DNA of 64,000 nt from Bacillus sp. FJAT-45037 (lineage in GTDB: Bacteria > Bacillota > Bacilli > Bacillales > Bacillaceae_D). Shown here in pieces: positions 8,657 to 18,034 of the stretch. The position numbers were made by a program, and so were the translations under genes. How positions within the stretch are numbered: position 1 is the stretch's first letter; the number at the start of each line of letters is the position of its first letter. The stretch covers positions 105,322 through 169,321 of the forward strand of contig NZ_KZ454938.1 of assembly GCF_002797325.1 (NCBI RefSeq). The letters are read 5' to 3'. The notes under the pieces are model-generated. The model ran no database searches and was not told where the DNA came from. It worked only from the letters and a program-made list of their open reading frames with translations.

Positions 8657-10039
8657 ATGAGCAAACAACAAGCACCAGTTGAAAAAAATGAGATTATTGA
8701 TGTACAAATAGAAGATTTAACCCACGACGGTGCAGGCGTAGCGAAAGTAGATGGCTACGCCTTATTTATCCCTAAAGCACTTCCGGGAGAAATGGTAAAG
8801 GTGAAAGTCGTAAAAACGAAAAAAGGGTACGGGTTTGCGCGCATTCTTGAAACGATCGAAGAAAGCCCAAACCGCACAGAGCCCCCTTGTCCAATCTACA
8901 ACCAATGTGGTGGCTGTCAGCTTCAGCATATGAGCTACGAGGCTCAGCTACAATATAAGCAAAAGCAAATCCAAGATGTGTTAGAGCGAATTGGCCAAAT
9001 CACAGACATTCCCGTTCACCCAACACTTGGGATGAATGACCCGTGGCGTTACCGTAACAAAGCTCAAGTACCAGTGGGTGAAGACGAGAATGGATTGATC
9101 GCTGGCTTCTATCAAGAGCGCAGCCACAGGATTATCGATATGGACGAATGTTTAATACAGCATCAAGAGAACGATGAAGTCGTCAGCCATGTCAAGGAGA
9201 TTGTTAAGAAATACGGCATTCGTGGATATGATGAAGATAAGCATTTAGGTACTCTTCGTCACGTTGTCGCACGGTACGGGAAACAAACAGGAGACATCAT
9301 GGTCGTCCTCGTAACAAGAGGGAAAGAGCTTCCAAATAAGAAAAATATCATTGAAGACATTAAACAAGCAATCCCGAAGGTCAAATCAATTGTACAAAAT
9401 GTCAATCCTAAGCGTACTAATGTGATTTTCGGAGATCAATCAATAGTCCTGTGGGGCGATGAGTATATTTATGATTCGATTGGAGACATTCGATTTGCCA
9501 TCTCGGCTCGCTCTTTCTATCAAGTAAACCCAGACCAAACGAAAGTGCTTTATGATAAAGCGCTAGAATACGCCGATCTAAAAGGCGATGAGACAGTAAT
9601 TGATGCGTACTGCGGGATTGGGACCATTTCTTTATTCCTCGCCCAAAAAGCAAAGCATGTCTACGGTGTGGAAATTGTACCTGAGGCCATTTCTGACGCG
9701 AAGAAAAATGCTGAAATGAATGGCTTTACCAATGTCGACTTTGCTGTAGGTGAGGCAGAGAACGTCATGCCATGGTGGTACGCACAAGGGGTTCGCCCAG
9801 ACGTCATCGTCGTTGATCCACCACGAAAAGGCTGTGACGAAAAACTGCTTGAGACAATCTTGAACATGCAACCGAAACGCGTCGTCTACGTCTCCTGTAA
9901 CCCATCAACACTAGCAAGAGACTTGCGAGTGCTAGAAGACGGTGGATATCAGACAAAAGAAGTGCAGCCAGTAGATATGTTTTCGCATAGTACGCACGTT
10001 GAGTCGGTGGCGTCGCTAACTTATAAAGGGAGTTCATGA
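8657..10039 (+). CDS. rlmD: 23S rRNA (uracil-C5)-methyltransferase, RlmCD/RlmD type
   Basis: A 460-residue TrmA/RumA-family enzyme that transfers methyl from S-adenosylmethionine to 23S rRNA uridines; the B. subtilis orthologue YefA (RlmCD) modifies both U747 and U1939. An N-terminal TRAM domain (about residues 8-68) is followed by the iron-sulfur cluster cysteines Cys78, Cys84 and Cys87 ([11 protein letters not shown]) with the fourth in DECLIQ. The Rossmann core has [14 protein letters not shown], and the catalytic region has [11 protein letters not shown] and [12 protein letters not shown] with the nucleophilic cysteine. The frame is open upstream to 8579, but ATG at 8657 with AAGGACGG gives the family N-terminus and length. 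The stop overlaps the next start (ATGA). Confidence 0.93.
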   Translation: MSKQQAPVEKNEIIDVQIEDLTHDGAGVAKVDGYALFIPKALPGEMVKVKVVKTKKGYGFARILETIEESPNRTEPPCPIYNQCGGCQLQHMSYEAQLQYKQKQIQDVLERIGQITDIPVHPTLGMNDPWRYRNKAQVPVGEDENGLIAGFYQERSHRIIDMDECLIQHQENDEVVSHVKEIVKKYGIRGYDEDKHLGTLRHVVARYGKQTGDIMVVLVTRGKELPNKKNIIEDIKQAIPKVKSIVQNVNPKRTNVIFGDQSIVLWGDEYIYDSIGDIRFAISARSFYQVNPDQTKVLYDKALEYADLKGDETVIDAYCGIGTISLFLAQKAKHVYGVEIVPEAISDAKKNAEMNGFTNVDFAVGEAENVMPWWYAQGVRPDVIVVDPPRKGCDEKLLETILNMQPKRVVYVSCNPSTLARDLRVLEDGGYQTKEVQPVDMFSHSTHVESVASLTYKGSS

Positions 10040-10224
10040 AAATGGAAGCTAACGAATTTAATGTAGTACCTGAAAAACTGGTAGGTAAAATTGTTGAAGA
10101 CATTGCTGTTACTGATTTGGCTGTCGTTATAAAGCTTTCTGATAACACTTACCTAGACATTTACCTTGATCATTCTGTAAAAAAATTAAAAACGTCAACA
10201 AACAAATTAGAAACTAAGGGCTGA
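10036..10224 (+). CDS. Small hypothetical protein overlapping rlmD
   Basis: A 62-codon frame whose ATG at 10036 overlaps the rlmD stop (ATGA), the arrangement for translational re-initiation. GGGAG lies five bases upstream inside rlmD. The peptide has no membrane span or signal. Its middle ([28 protein letters not shown]) alternates hydrophobic and polar residues as beta strands do, and it ends in a lysine-rich tail. I do not recognise the family. It could be a small RNA- or ribosome-associated protein given its partner, but that is inference from position alone. A bidirectional terminator follows. Confidence 0.65.
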   Translation: MKMEANEFNVVPEKLVGKIVEDIAVTDLAVVIKLSDNTYLDIYLDHSVKKLKTSTNKLETKG

Positions 10225-10276
10225 AAAAATTTCCCTTTTATGATGAATGGTCACTTAATTTGCATCCCCACCACAG

Positions 10277-10310
10277 AAAAGACCTGCGAGCCTATTCGCA
10301 GGTCTTTTCC
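10277..10310. terminator. Bidirectional terminator between rlmD unit and glnS
   Basis: Perfect 13-bp stem AAAAGACCTGCGA (10277-10289) and TCGCAGGTCTTTT (10296-10308). The A and T ends allow termination in both directions between convergent genes. Confidence 0.92.
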
Positions 10311-10319
10311 TATTTCTTT

Positions 10320-11999
10320 TTAAAGCTTAAACGAACTTTTCAACGAAACAATCAAGTTAAACACAAGGTTTTCTTTAGTTGTGTCTTTTGGGTCGACATT
10401 GAAATAGCCGTGTCTGAAGAATTGGAACTTGTCTTGTGGGCTTACGTCTTTCATGTTTGGCTCAACAAACCCTTTTAACGCTTCAAGTGAATCAGGATTT
10501 ACTTGATCGAGGAATGTTTTTTCGACTGCTGGTTCTGTTGCTTCTGCTTCTTCTGTCTCTTCTACATCGTCGCTTAATAGAAGCGGCTGGTACAAATGGA
10601 ATTCGGCAGGGACAGCTTGTGTCGCTTCGACCCAATGCAATGTTCCTTTGACTTTACGGCCTGTGAAGCCTGAGCCACTCTTTGTTTCACGGTCGTACGT
10701 ACAATGGATTTCAACGACGTTTCCATCTTCGTCCTTAATGACATCTTCACATTTAATGAAGTAAGCATGCTTCAGGCGTACTTCGTTACCAGGGAAGAGG
10801 CGGAAGTATTTCTTCGGTGGATTCTCCATAAAATCTTCTTGTTCAATATAAATTTCTCGTGAGAATGGAATTTGTCTTGTTCCCATTTCTGGATTTTCAG
10901 GGTTGATCTCCGCATCGAGCATTTCAACTTGTCCTTCAGGATAGTTAGTAATGACAACTTTTAGCGGTCGAAGAATTCCCATCGTACGAGGTGCCTTTAA
11001 CTTTAAGTCCTCACGTACGAAGTAATCGAGCATTTGCGAGTCAACAGCACCTGACCCCTTAGAAATTCCTGTCTCACGTACAAATGTACGGATCGCCCCA
11101 GCTGTATAGCCTCTTCTTCTTAGCCCTGAAATGGTCGGCATCCGTGGGTCATCCCATCCATCGACATAGCCTTCATCAACAAGCTGCTTTAATTTGCGTT
11201 TACTCATCACGGCATTCGTAATATTTAAGCGACCAAACTCAATTTGTTGCGGAACGCTTGGCGTCTCACATTCTTCAATGATCCAGTTGTAAAGAGGGCG
11301 TTGATCTTCAAATTCTGTTGTGCAGATCGAATGTGTCACATCTTCAATTGCATCTTCTAATGGGTGAGCGAATGCATACATTGGGTAGATGCACCATTCA
11401 TCTCCTGTATTATGGTGTGTTGTATGAGAAATCCGGTAAATGACAGGATCTCTTAGATTAATATTAGGAGAGCTCATGTCAATTTTTGCGCGCAATACTT
11501 TTTCGCCGTTGCCAAACTCGCCTTGACGCATACGTTCGAATAAGTCTAAGTTTTCTTCGATGGAACGGTTACGATAAGGACTGTCTTTTCCGACCTCTGT
11601 TAACGTACCACGGTATTCACGAATTTCATCTGCTGAAAGATCATCAATATAAGCTTTGCCTTTATTAATGAGTAAAACCGCTTTATTGTACATTTCTTGG
11701 AAGTAATCAGAGGCAAAGAACAGACCATCCCAATCATATCCAAGCCACTTAACATCTTCTTTAATCGCATGAACATACTCTGCATCTTCTTTTAGTGGGT
11801 TCGTATCATCAAAGCGCAGATTTGTTTTCCCGTTAAACTCATCAGCCAAGTCAAAGTTAATAACGATTGATTTCGCATGTCCAATATGTAGGTACCCATT
11901 GGGTTCGGGTGGGAAACGAGTTATTACATGGTTTCGTTTACCGGACTCTATATCTTCTTTTATCGTATTTCGTATGAAATTGGAAGAATTATGTTCCAT
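10320..11999 (-). CDS. glnS: Glutaminyl-tRNA synthetase
   Basis: A 559-residue class I synthetase that charges tRNA(Gln) directly. The HIGH signature is at residues 38-41 within [14 protein letters not shown], and the KMSKS-equivalent reads VMSKRKL near residue 265. RFDDTNP and the C-terminal double beta-barrel anticodon-binding domain (about 340-540) are typical of GlnRS rather than GluRS. The length matches bacterial GlnRS. Bacillus subtilis lacks this gene and makes Gln-tRNA only through GatCAB, so its presence a few kilobases from an intact gatCAB is unusual and suggests acquisition by transfer, which is family knowledge plus inference. A monocistronic unit with its own promoter and no T-box. 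Confidence 0.95.
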   Translation of the reverse strand: MEHNSSNFIRNTIKEDIESGKRNHVITRFPPEPNGYLHIGHAKSIVINFDLADEFNGKTNLRFDDTNPLKEDAEYVHAIKEDVKWLGYDWDGLFFASDYFQEMYNKAVLLINKGKAYIDDLSADEIREYRGTLTEVGKDSPYRNRSIEENLDLFERMRQGEFGNGEKVLRAKIDMSSPNINLRDPVIYRISHTTHHNTGDEWCIYPMYAFAHPLEDAIEDVTHSICTTEFEDQRPLYNWIIEECETPSVPQQIEFGRLNITNAVMSKRKLKQLVDEGYVDGWDDPRMPTISGLRRRGYTAGAIRTFVRETGISKGSGAVDSQMLDYFVREDLKLKAPRTMGILRPLKVVITNYPEGQVEMLDAEINPENPEMGTRQIPFSREIYIEQEDFMENPPKKYFRLFPGNEVRLKHAYFIKCEDVIKDEDGNVVEIHCTYDRETKSGSGFTGRKVKGTLHWVEATQAVPAEFHLYQPLLLSDDVEETEEAEATEPAVEKTFLDQVNPDSLEALKGFVEPNMKDVSPQDKFQFFRHGYFNVDPKDTTKENLVFNLIVSLKSSFKL

Positions 12000-12072
12000 G
12001 TTTTCTCACGCCTTTTCTATTTAGGAGTTAGGTATAGAATGTTTTTCCATTCTACACTATTTAATAGACAAT

Positions 12073-12100
12073 ATTGTATCACAAGTCACTCCCTGAACAA
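12073..12100 (-). promoter_or_regulatory. Candidate sigma-A promoter for glnS
   Basis: On the minus strand TTGTTC (complement of 12095-12100), 16-base spacer, and an extended -10 TGATACAAT whose hexamer is at 12073-12078. It lies about 75 bases before the glnS start. Confidence 0.5.
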
Positions 12101-12306
12101 ATGCTCGGTTTGAATATACCGCACTTTTGAGTAGTAATGAAGGTGACCTCTTTGATTCATTATTAACCAAAAAGAGTGCGGGTAAAAGTGAACGGATAAT
12201 ATATAGCGAAGAATGAAGAGTAGCTCTTGAAATCGCTACGTTCTAAGTAGCAATATTTTCATTCGCCCATAGGATAGTCATAGAGCTTTTAGGAAAAGGG
12301 GCGGAT
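12101..12306. other. Intergenic region upstream of the VCBS-like gene
   Basis: No gene seen. CCGCAC...TTTT near 12119 and AAAAGAGTGCGG near 12170-12181 form a long-range imperfect inverted repeat with no T run on either side. No known RNA motif recognised. Confidence 0.3.
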
Positions 12307-13032
12307 ATGATGAATGATTCGATGGTGAATGTTGATCAGACGCATGTTGTTGCTTATGCAAAGGGAGATGTAACAGGAGGTGGCTGGAATGACCATGTCT
12401 ATCTCACGGGAAAGCAAACACCTGATAGCCCGTATATTCAAGACATCACACTCGTGGTCCAAGACGGACGATCAGGCTCAGTGACAAGAGTACCATTAAG
12501 TGATAACACTGGTTATAATCCTACTTTGTTTTTAGGGGATTTTACCGGAAATGGAGTTGCTGATATCTTAATCAGTATCAATACAGGAGGGAGTGGTGCG
12601 ATAATGTACCATTACATCTATTCATTCCTTCATAATATACCACAACTGCTTTTTGATTTTAATGTGTACAATCAACATTTTCAATATGAAGTAACCTTTC
12701 AAAATTATTATAATGTCGAAGTGATTAGCCAAATAAATAATACAAAATACGTAATAGATATTTCCACACGAGATCGTGCGTATTTAAACGAAATTTATCA
12801 TCAAAACGGCGCTTTAAAAAGTCCGATACATGGGTTTGTCAATCCATTAAGCGGTTTGTATCCGGTAGATTTTGATTCAAATCATGTGTATGAGTTATTA
12901 GCCTATCAAAAAATAGCAGGAAGATACAATGCAGACTCTCTTGGTTACGTTTTAAACACGTTAGGTTGGCAAGATCAGATCTTTGCATTACAAAATCAAC
13001 AAGTAGCAATCGGGGGGACGCAACATACGTAG
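12307..13032 (+). CDS. VCBS/FG-GAP-like repeat protein of unknown function
   Basis: A 241-residue protein without a signal peptide or membrane span. Two short repeats resemble VCBS/FG-GAP calcium-binding loops: AKGDVTGGGWNDHVYLTG near residue 18 and LGDFTGNGVADILISINTGG near residue 77; a third, degenerate one reads YPVDFDSNHVYELLAY near 197. I recognise the pattern as one common in Bacillaceae genomes but know no function. Starts at 12307 and 12310 (ATGATG) are equally placed behind AAAAGGGGCGG. It stands alone: glnS diverges upstream and the desaturase gene is 370 bases downstream. The lack of an export signal is odd for a beta-propeller-like protein and suggests an intracellular, perhaps spore-related, role (inference). 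Confidence 0.75.
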   Translation: MMNDSMVNVDQTHVVAYAKGDVTGGGWNDHVYLTGKQTPDSPYIQDITLVVQDGRSGSVTRVPLSDNTGYNPTLFLGDFTGNGVADILISINTGGSGAIMYHYIYSFLHNIPQLLFDFNVYNQHFQYEVTFQNYYNVEVISQINNTKYVIDISTRDRAYLNEIYHQNGALKSPIHGFVNPLSGLYPVDFDSNHVYELLAYQKIAGRYNADSLGYVLNTLGWQDQIFALQNQQVAIGGTQHT

Positions 13033-13405
13033 AGTCTGCGACATAACTAATGAGTTTAACTCAGGATACGAACGATGCGTTAATTTAGCGACGTATAGTT
13101 CAGGAGCGGTTTACATAAGCCGCAACCTCAGAATTCCATAAATTAACCTAAAGAGAAAACAATTTTTATCAGTAAAAGTGCCGGTTACACTGATTGAAAG
13201 AAGCTCTTGCCAAAGAGTGTAAGATTGTTTTGCTTTATGGTTTCTTTGACACCTTGTTATGAAATAGAGATCCCCCAAGAAAGAGATATGACACTTGTCA
13301 TATCTCTTTCTTGACGTTCATGACTACTTAGTGGATTGGTTATCTTATATGATGAGGGTAACAAAATATCAAAAATGATTAAATCCATTCTCTTGAGGAG
13401 GAAAT
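13033..13405. other. 373-base intergenic region with two hairpins upstream of des
   Basis: No coding sequence supported. Holds a hairpin at 13102-13127 (GCGGTTT/AAGCCGC with flanking AGG/CCT), the long perfect palindrome at 13277-13312 listed separately, and a TTCATGAC element at 13318-13325. The last 90 bases before des should contain its cold-regulated promoter and DesR sites, but I could not assign a convincing -35/-10 pair. Confidence 0.4.
13277..13312. promoter_or_regulatory. Perfect 16-bp inverted repeat upstream of the desaturase gene
   Basis: AAGAAAGAGATATGAC (13277-13292), a four-base loop, and its exact complement to 13312. The arms end in CTTTCTT rather than a clean T run, so it is either a weak terminator for the upstream gene or a regulatory element of des, which starts 93 bases later. 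Downstream desK/desR make a DesR operator conceivable, but this is inference. Confidence 0.5.
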
Positions 13406-14464
13406 ATGAGTACTCAAAAACTATCTCAACTTAAAAAAAGCATTGCGCAGTTCGAGAAGTCAGATGTTAAATCAAGCATGAAACAAATAATCAACACGAT
13501 TCCGCCGTTCTTCTTACTGTGGTTTCTAGCGTATCAAAGTTTGTCTGTTTCTATCTGGTTAACGTTTGCCTTAGCAATTGTCGCTGCAGGGTTTGTCATT
13601 CGAACCTTTATCATTTTTCATGATTGTTGTCATGGATCGTTCTTTAAAAACAAAAAAGCGAATAATATTATCGGGACCATTACAGGTGTGATTACGTTGT
13701 TTCCATACGAAAAATGGAAGCGGGAGCACTCGATTCATCATGCCACAAGTAGTAATTTAGATAAACGTGGTACAGGTGATGTGTGGATTATGACGATCGA
13801 TGAGTATGTCAATGCCTCGTTTAAAGAGCGTTTGGCGTACCGACTGTATCGTAATCCACTTGTAATGTTTGGGCTCGGACCTCTTTTCTTGTTCTTCATT
13901 GCGAATCGCTTTAATCGTAAAGATGCAAGAAAGAAAGAACGAATCAATACTCATGTCATCAATATTTCTGTTGTAGCTGTTTATTCACTAGTTATTTGGT
14001 TAATTGGGTGGCAAGCATTCCTACTCGTGCAGGCACCGATCTTGTTCGTATCTGGAGCATTAGGAATTTGGTTATTTTATGTACAACATCAATTTGAAGA
14101 TTCATACTTTGAAGATGAAAAAGAGTGGGATTATGTAAAAGCTGCAATTGATGGCAGTTCATACTATAAGCTCCCGAGAGTTTTACAATGGGTAACTGGG
14201 AATATTGGCTACCACCATATTCATCATTTAAGTCCAAGAGTGCCGAACTACAACTTAGAAAAAGTACATGAAACGACACCACCACTTCAACAAGCAACAA
14301 CGATTACTGTGAGATCAAGCTTACAATCGATTCGTTTCCGTTTGTACGATCAAACGAGTAAAACTTTTGTAAGTTTTAAACAGGTGAAACATCTTATCTC
14401 GAAATCCAGTGCAAGTGAGGATTTAAAGAAAAGCCAACCTAGACTTCAAAGCAACAATAAATAG
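13406..14464 (+). CDS. des: Membrane phospholipid desaturase (Des)
   Basis: A 352-residue integral membrane di-iron enzyme that inserts a cis double bond into acyl chains of phospholipids to keep membranes fluid in the cold. All three histidine boxes are present: HDCCHGS near residue 74, HSIHHATSSN near 110 and HHIHH near 273. Four to six hydrophobic spans surround them. The start is ATG at 13406 behind TTGAGGAGGAAAT. The next two genes encode the DesK thermosensor kinase and DesR regulator that switch on des in B. subtilis, so the cassette is complete and self-contained. A terminator separates des from desKR, consistent with strong independent induction of des. Confidence 0.93.
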   Translation: MSTQKLSQLKKSIAQFEKSDVKSSMKQIINTIPPFFLLWFLAYQSLSVSIWLTFALAIVAAGFVIRTFIIFHDCCHGSFFKNKKANNIIGTITGVITLFPYEKWKREHSIHHATSSNLDKRGTGDVWIMTIDEYVNASFKERLAYRLYRNPLVMFGLGPLFLFFIANRFNRKDARKKERINTHVINISVVAVYSLVIWLIGWQAFLLVQAPILFVSGALGIWLFYVQHQFEDSYFEDEKEWDYVKAAIDGSSYYKLPRVLQWVTGNIGYHHIHHLSPRVPNYNLEKVHETTPPLQQATTITVRSSLQSIRFRLYDQTSKTFVSFKQVKHLISKSSASEDLKKSQPRLQSNNK

Positions 14465-14466
14465 TA

Positions 14467-14511
14467 AAACGAGAAAACCGTTCAATAACGTATTGAATGG
14501 TTTTTCGTTTC
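14467..14511 (+). terminator. Intrinsic terminator after des
   Basis: GAAAACCGTTCAATA (14473-14487) pairs with TATTGAATGGTTTTTC (14491-14506) around an ACG loop, with one G-U pair, followed by GTTTCTT. Confidence 0.85.
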
Positions 14512-14600
14512 TTCATTAAATCACAAAAAAATTGTTAATTATTGTATCATAAGTAGTAGAAAAATAATTTATCGATTGTAAACAAGAGAGGCGGTCCGTG

Positions 14601-15731
14601 ATGCAAAGCTGGTATAATATCTTTCCTAAAAACACGGGACTTAGCGTGTACGTCTGGATCATTTTCTGTGTTTTACCTTTTTATTTTATCTTTAGATTAT
14701 CTTCGGCTTTTGAAATAATTTTTGGGATCATTATGATCTTATTATTCTTTGTTTCGTATCGGTTATCGTTTATTACTAAAGGGAAGTTGATTTATCTTTG
14801 GGTTAGTATTGAGATGGCGATAAGTATAGGGATGACCCTTTTTTACGGCTATGTTTATTTTGCTCTTTTCTTAGCATTCTTTATTGGAAACATCCAAAGT
14901 AAGGCTGGCTTTTTCACGTTATATGTCGTCCATCTCGTCACGACGATTATTGCAGTAAGTGTAAGCTTCTTCACACAAAGTGAGTTATTCTATACACAAT
15001 TCCCATTTATTATAATTTGTGTGATTGGAGTCATCCTTTTGCCGGTAAATATGTATAACCGAAACAAACGCGAAACGCTTGAGGGACAATTAGAAGATGC
15101 CAACGAGCGTATCTCTAAGTTTATTGTCATTGAAGAACGTCAACGGATCGCACGTGATCTTCATGATACGCTTGGTCAGAAACTGTCATTGATTGGTTTG
15201 AAAAGTGACTTAGCTCGGAAGTTAATTGAGCGAGATCCAGACGCTGCCAAAACTGAAATGCTCGATATTAACCAAACGGCGAGAACCGCATTAAAAGAAG
15301 TTCGAGAAATGGTCTCTGATATGCGAGGGGTTAAACTCGAAGATGAGATCATCCATGTGCAGCAAATACTAAGAGCGGCTCAAATAGAGTTTATGTTTGA
15401 AGGGGATGCTCGCTTAACTAACACGCCTTTGTTAGTTGAAAATGTTGTCAGTATGTGCTTAAAAGAAGCGGTAACGAATGTGACAAAACATAGCAAAGCG
15501 AAGACTTGTACGGTTGTAATTAAAGAATTAGATAATGAACTGCAAATAGTGATCAAGGATGATGGGAATGGGATTCAAGATGAAAGCGGTTCTTATGAAG
15601 GAAACGGACTTCGTGGAATTCGAGAACGGTTGGAATTTATTAATGGAAGCTTAGATATGACCATGTCAAACGGAACGACTCTCGATATTCGAGTGCCAAA
15701 TATTATCATGCAAACGATTAGGGGGAATTAA
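14601..15731 (+). CDS. desK: Thermosensor histidine kinase DesK
   Basis: A 376-residue sensor kinase with about five membrane spans in residues 1-150 (many aromatic residues), a linker helix, a HisKA_3 dimerisation domain and a HATPase domain (NVTKHSKAKT, then DDGNGI and GNGLRGIRERL). DesK senses membrane thickness or order and works as a kinase in the cold and a phosphatase when warm. With the ATG at 14601 the phospho-accepting histidine in RDLHDTLGQK is residue 188, identical to the numbering of B. subtilis DesK, which supports this start over the GTG at 14598. The gene is one base from desR. Confidence 0.9.
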   Translation: MQSWYNIFPKNTGLSVYVWIIFCVLPFYFIFRLSSAFEIIFGIIMILLFFVSYRLSFITKGKLIYLWVSIEMAISIGMTLFYGYVYFALFLAFFIGNIQSKAGFFTLYVVHLVTTIIAVSVSFFTQSELFYTQFPFIIICVIGVILLPVNMYNRNKRETLEGQLEDANERISKFIVIEERQRIARDLHDTLGQKLSLIGLKSDLARKLIERDPDAAKTEMLDINQTARTALKEVREMVSDMRGVKLEDEIIHVQQILRAAQIEFMFEGDARLTNTPLLVENVVSMCLKEAVTNVTKHSKAKTCTVVIKELDNELQIVIKDDGNGIQDESGSYEGNGLRGIRERLEFINGSLDMTMSNGTTLDIRVPNIIMQTIRGN

Positions 15732-15732
15732 C

Positions 15733-16332
15733 GTGATACGAATTGTGATTGCCGAAGATCAGCGGATGTTGCTTGGAGCTCTTAGTTCTTTGCTTGATTT
15801 AGAAGAAGATATGGAAGTCGTAGGAAAGGCAAGGAACGGGGAAGAGGCATTGATGTTGGTGAAGGAGCATCAGCCAGATATTTGTATTATGGATATTGAG
15901 ATGCCGATTAAAAGCGGACTTGATGTCGCAGAAGAGATTATGGATGAATCTTGTAAGGTGATTATTTTAACAACATTTGCTAGAGCAGGATATTTTGAGC
16001 GAGCGAGAAAGGCAGATGTGAGAGGCTATTTACTAAAAGATAGTCCGAGTGAAGAATTAGCGAAATCCATTCGTGTTATTATGGACGGTCGACGTATTTA
16101 TGCTCCTGAACTCATTGATCTTGCCTACGATGATCCCAACCCACTCACTAATCGTGAAAAACAAGTGATGGAACTGATTGCAGAAGGAAAAAGCACGAAC
16201 GAGATCGCTAGTGAGCTCTATTTAACAAATGGTACGGTCCGAAATTATATTTCTGCTATTCTTGATAAGCTAGATGTCGGAAATCGAATAGAAGCCATTT
16301 CCAGGTTTAAAGAGAAGGGCTGGTTTAAGTAG
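15733..16332 (+). CDS. desR: Response regulator DesR
   Basis: A 199-residue NarL/FixJ-type regulator. The receiver domain has the acidic pair ED (residues 8-9), the phosphorylation site Asp54 in CIMDIEMP, TT near residue 80 and a lysine in YLLKDSPS. The C-terminal LuxR-type helix-turn-helix reads LTNREKQVMELIAEGKSTNEIA and GTVRNYISAIL. B. subtilis DesR, phosphorylated by DesK, activates des. The GTG start at 15733 lies one base after the desK stop with TAGGGGG at the end of desK as its ribosome binding site, so the pair is translationally linked. A terminator follows. Confidence 0.92.
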   Translation: MIRIVIAEDQRMLLGALSSLLDLEEDMEVVGKARNGEEALMLVKEHQPDICIMDIEMPIKSGLDVAEEIMDESCKVIILTTFARAGYFERARKADVRGYLLKDSPSEELAKSIRVIMDGRRIYAPELIDLAYDDPNPLTNREKQVMELIAEGKSTNEIASELYLTNGTVRNYISAILDKLDVGNRIEAISRFKEKGWFK

Positions 16333-16427
16333 GCAGCAACCGTGCATACAATGCGTGAAATGAGTATGATTAGGAAGAAGAAGCATACGATAATGAAGAA
16401 CCAATGGTTAACCGTAAACAAGTAACG

Positions 16428-16463
16428 AACAAAGATCATAGGTTACCTATGATTTTTGTTTAA
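16428..16463 (+). terminator. Intrinsic terminator after desR
   Basis: AACAAAGATCATAGG (16428-16442) pairs with CCTATGATTTTTGTT (16446-16460) around a three-base loop, with A-rich and T-rich ends. Confidence 0.8.
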
Positions 16464-16505
16464 TTTGAGAACAAGTAGAGAATAAGAAGACAAAGAAAGG
16501 GAGAT

Positions 16506-17981
16506 ATGATGACACAGGAAAAAAAACGGACGGAAAGAGGCTGGAATTTAGAGAATAGTTACGCGAACTTACCGGAATTTTTCTTTAGTAGCCTGAATCC
16601 AACACCAGTATCTTCACCGAAATTGGTCATCTATAATCATGCGTTGGCATCATCTCTTGGATTAGAAGCAGACAAGCTGAAAGGTAACGAAGGTGTCGAT
16701 GTATTTGCTGGAAACGAGATTCCAAGAGGCTCTATGCCTCTTGCTCAAGCATACGCGGGGCATCAATTTGGACATTTTACGCTACTCGGAGACGGTCGGG
16801 CGATCTTGCTTGGAGAGCAGATCACACCGGATGGGAGAAAAGTTGATATTCAGTTAAAAGGTGCGGGCAGAACACCTTATTCACGTGGGGGAGATGGTCG
16901 AGCAGGTCTTGGTCCGATGCTACGTGAATATATCATCAGTGAAGCGATGCATGGACTTGGGATTTCTACAACTCGTAGCCTAGCTGTGGTGACAACAGGG
17001 GAAGATGTCATCCGTGAAACCGAACAACCTGGGGCAGTTTTGACTCGTACCGCATCTAGTCATGTGCGCGTCGGAACCTTTCAATTTGTATCTAAATGGG
17101 GCTCAGTTGACGATCTTCAATCTTTAGCGGATTACACCTTGCAACGACATTTCACACATGCAGATTCATCGTCTAATCGTTATCTTTTCCTGCTTCAAGA
17201 AGTGATCAAACGTCAGGCCGAGCTAATTGCAAAGTGGCAACTCGTTGGCTTTATTCATGGCGTGATGAACACCGACAATATGTCGATTAGCGGAGAAACG
17301 ATTGATTATGGTCCATGTGCCTTCATGGATGTCTATCACCCGAATACGGTATTCAGCTCCATTGATCGACAAGGACGCTATTCTTATAGCAATCAACCTT
17401 ATATTGCTGGCTGGAATCTTGCCCGTTTTGCTGAGACACTTTTGCCTCTTCTTGATCATGATCAGGAGCAAGCGGTAGAAATCGCCCAAGATGCGATCTC
17501 AGAGTTTACAGCGTTATATCGAAGCAAATGGTTAGAAGGAATGAGAGCAAAGCTAGGGTTGTTTCATGAAGAGGAAGGAGATGCAACTCTGATTGATTCC
17601 TTGCTTGGTATGATGCAAAAGTACGAAGTGGACTATACCAATACTTTCCGTGCGTTAACTTACGGTACGATGGGGGAGACTACTTTAGGTAAAGCTCCAG
17701 AATTTGTCGGGTGGCAAGAACTTTGGAAAGCGAGACAAGATAGGCAACAAGAGTCATCTGAAGCTACGCAGCAATTAATGCGCAATCATAATCCTGCAGT
17801 GATCCCTCGTAATCACCGAGTGGAGGCTGCTCTTGAAGCGGCGGTGAATGGTGATCAGAGCGTGATGAGCAAGCTTCTTGATGTGTTATCTAATCCATAC
17901 GCGCATTCTCTTGAACAAGAAGAGTACTCAACGTTGCCTGAGCCAACAAACCGCCCGTACCAAACTTATTGCGGGACATAA
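16506..17981 (+). CDS. selO: Protein adenylyltransferase SelO (YdiU family)
   Basis: A 491-residue pseudokinase-fold protein of the SelO family, which transfers AMP from ATP to Ser, Thr or Tyr of target proteins and is linked to redox stress. Diagnostic motifs are [17 protein letters not shown] (about residues 80-96), [17 protein letters not shown] (about 119-135), the catalytic region [19 protein letters not shown], where the Asp follows the metal-binding Asn, and [10 protein letters not shown]. Bacterial members end without the C-terminal selenocysteine seen in animals; this one ends YQTYCGT, with cysteine at that type of position. ATG at 16506 or 16509 follows AAAGGGAGAT. The gene is monocistronic between two terminators. 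Confidence 0.92.
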   Translation: MMTQEKKRTERGWNLENSYANLPEFFFSSLNPTPVSSPKLVIYNHALASSLGLEADKLKGNEGVDVFAGNEIPRGSMPLAQAYAGHQFGHFTLLGDGRAILLGEQITPDGRKVDIQLKGAGRTPYSRGGDGRAGLGPMLREYIISEAMHGLGISTTRSLAVVTTGEDVIRETEQPGAVLTRTASSHVRVGTFQFVSKWGSVDDLQSLADYTLQRHFTHADSSSNRYLFLLQEVIKRQAELIAKWQLVGFIHGVMNTDNMSISGETIDYGPCAFMDVYHPNTVFSSIDRQGRYSYSNQPYIAGWNLARFAETLLPLLDHDQEQAVEIAQDAISEFTALYRSKWLEGMRAKLGLFHEEEGDATLIDSLLGMMQKYEVDYTNTFRALTYGTMGETTLGKAPEFVGWQELWKARQDRQQESSEATQQLMRNHNPAVIPRNHRVEAALEAAVNGDQSVMSKLLDVLSNPYAHSLEQEEYSTLPEPTNRPYQTYCGT

Positions 17982-17991
17982 TTTAGAAAAG

Positions 17992-18025
17992 AAGGAGGAC
18001 GTGATATCATACGTCCTCCTTTTTG
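17992..18025. terminator. Terminator between selO and the oxidoreductase gene
   Basis: AAGGAGGACGT (17992-18002) pairs perfectly with ACGTCCTCCTT (18011-18021), with T run after and A run before. It serves two convergent genes. Confidence 0.9.
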
Positions 18026-18034
18026 GCTGAACGA

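Noticed and set aside
12000-12300. Possible T-box riboswitch upstream of glnS
   Set aside because: No complement of the conserved TGGNACCGCG sequence and no terminator in the leader; an ordinary promoter is present instead.
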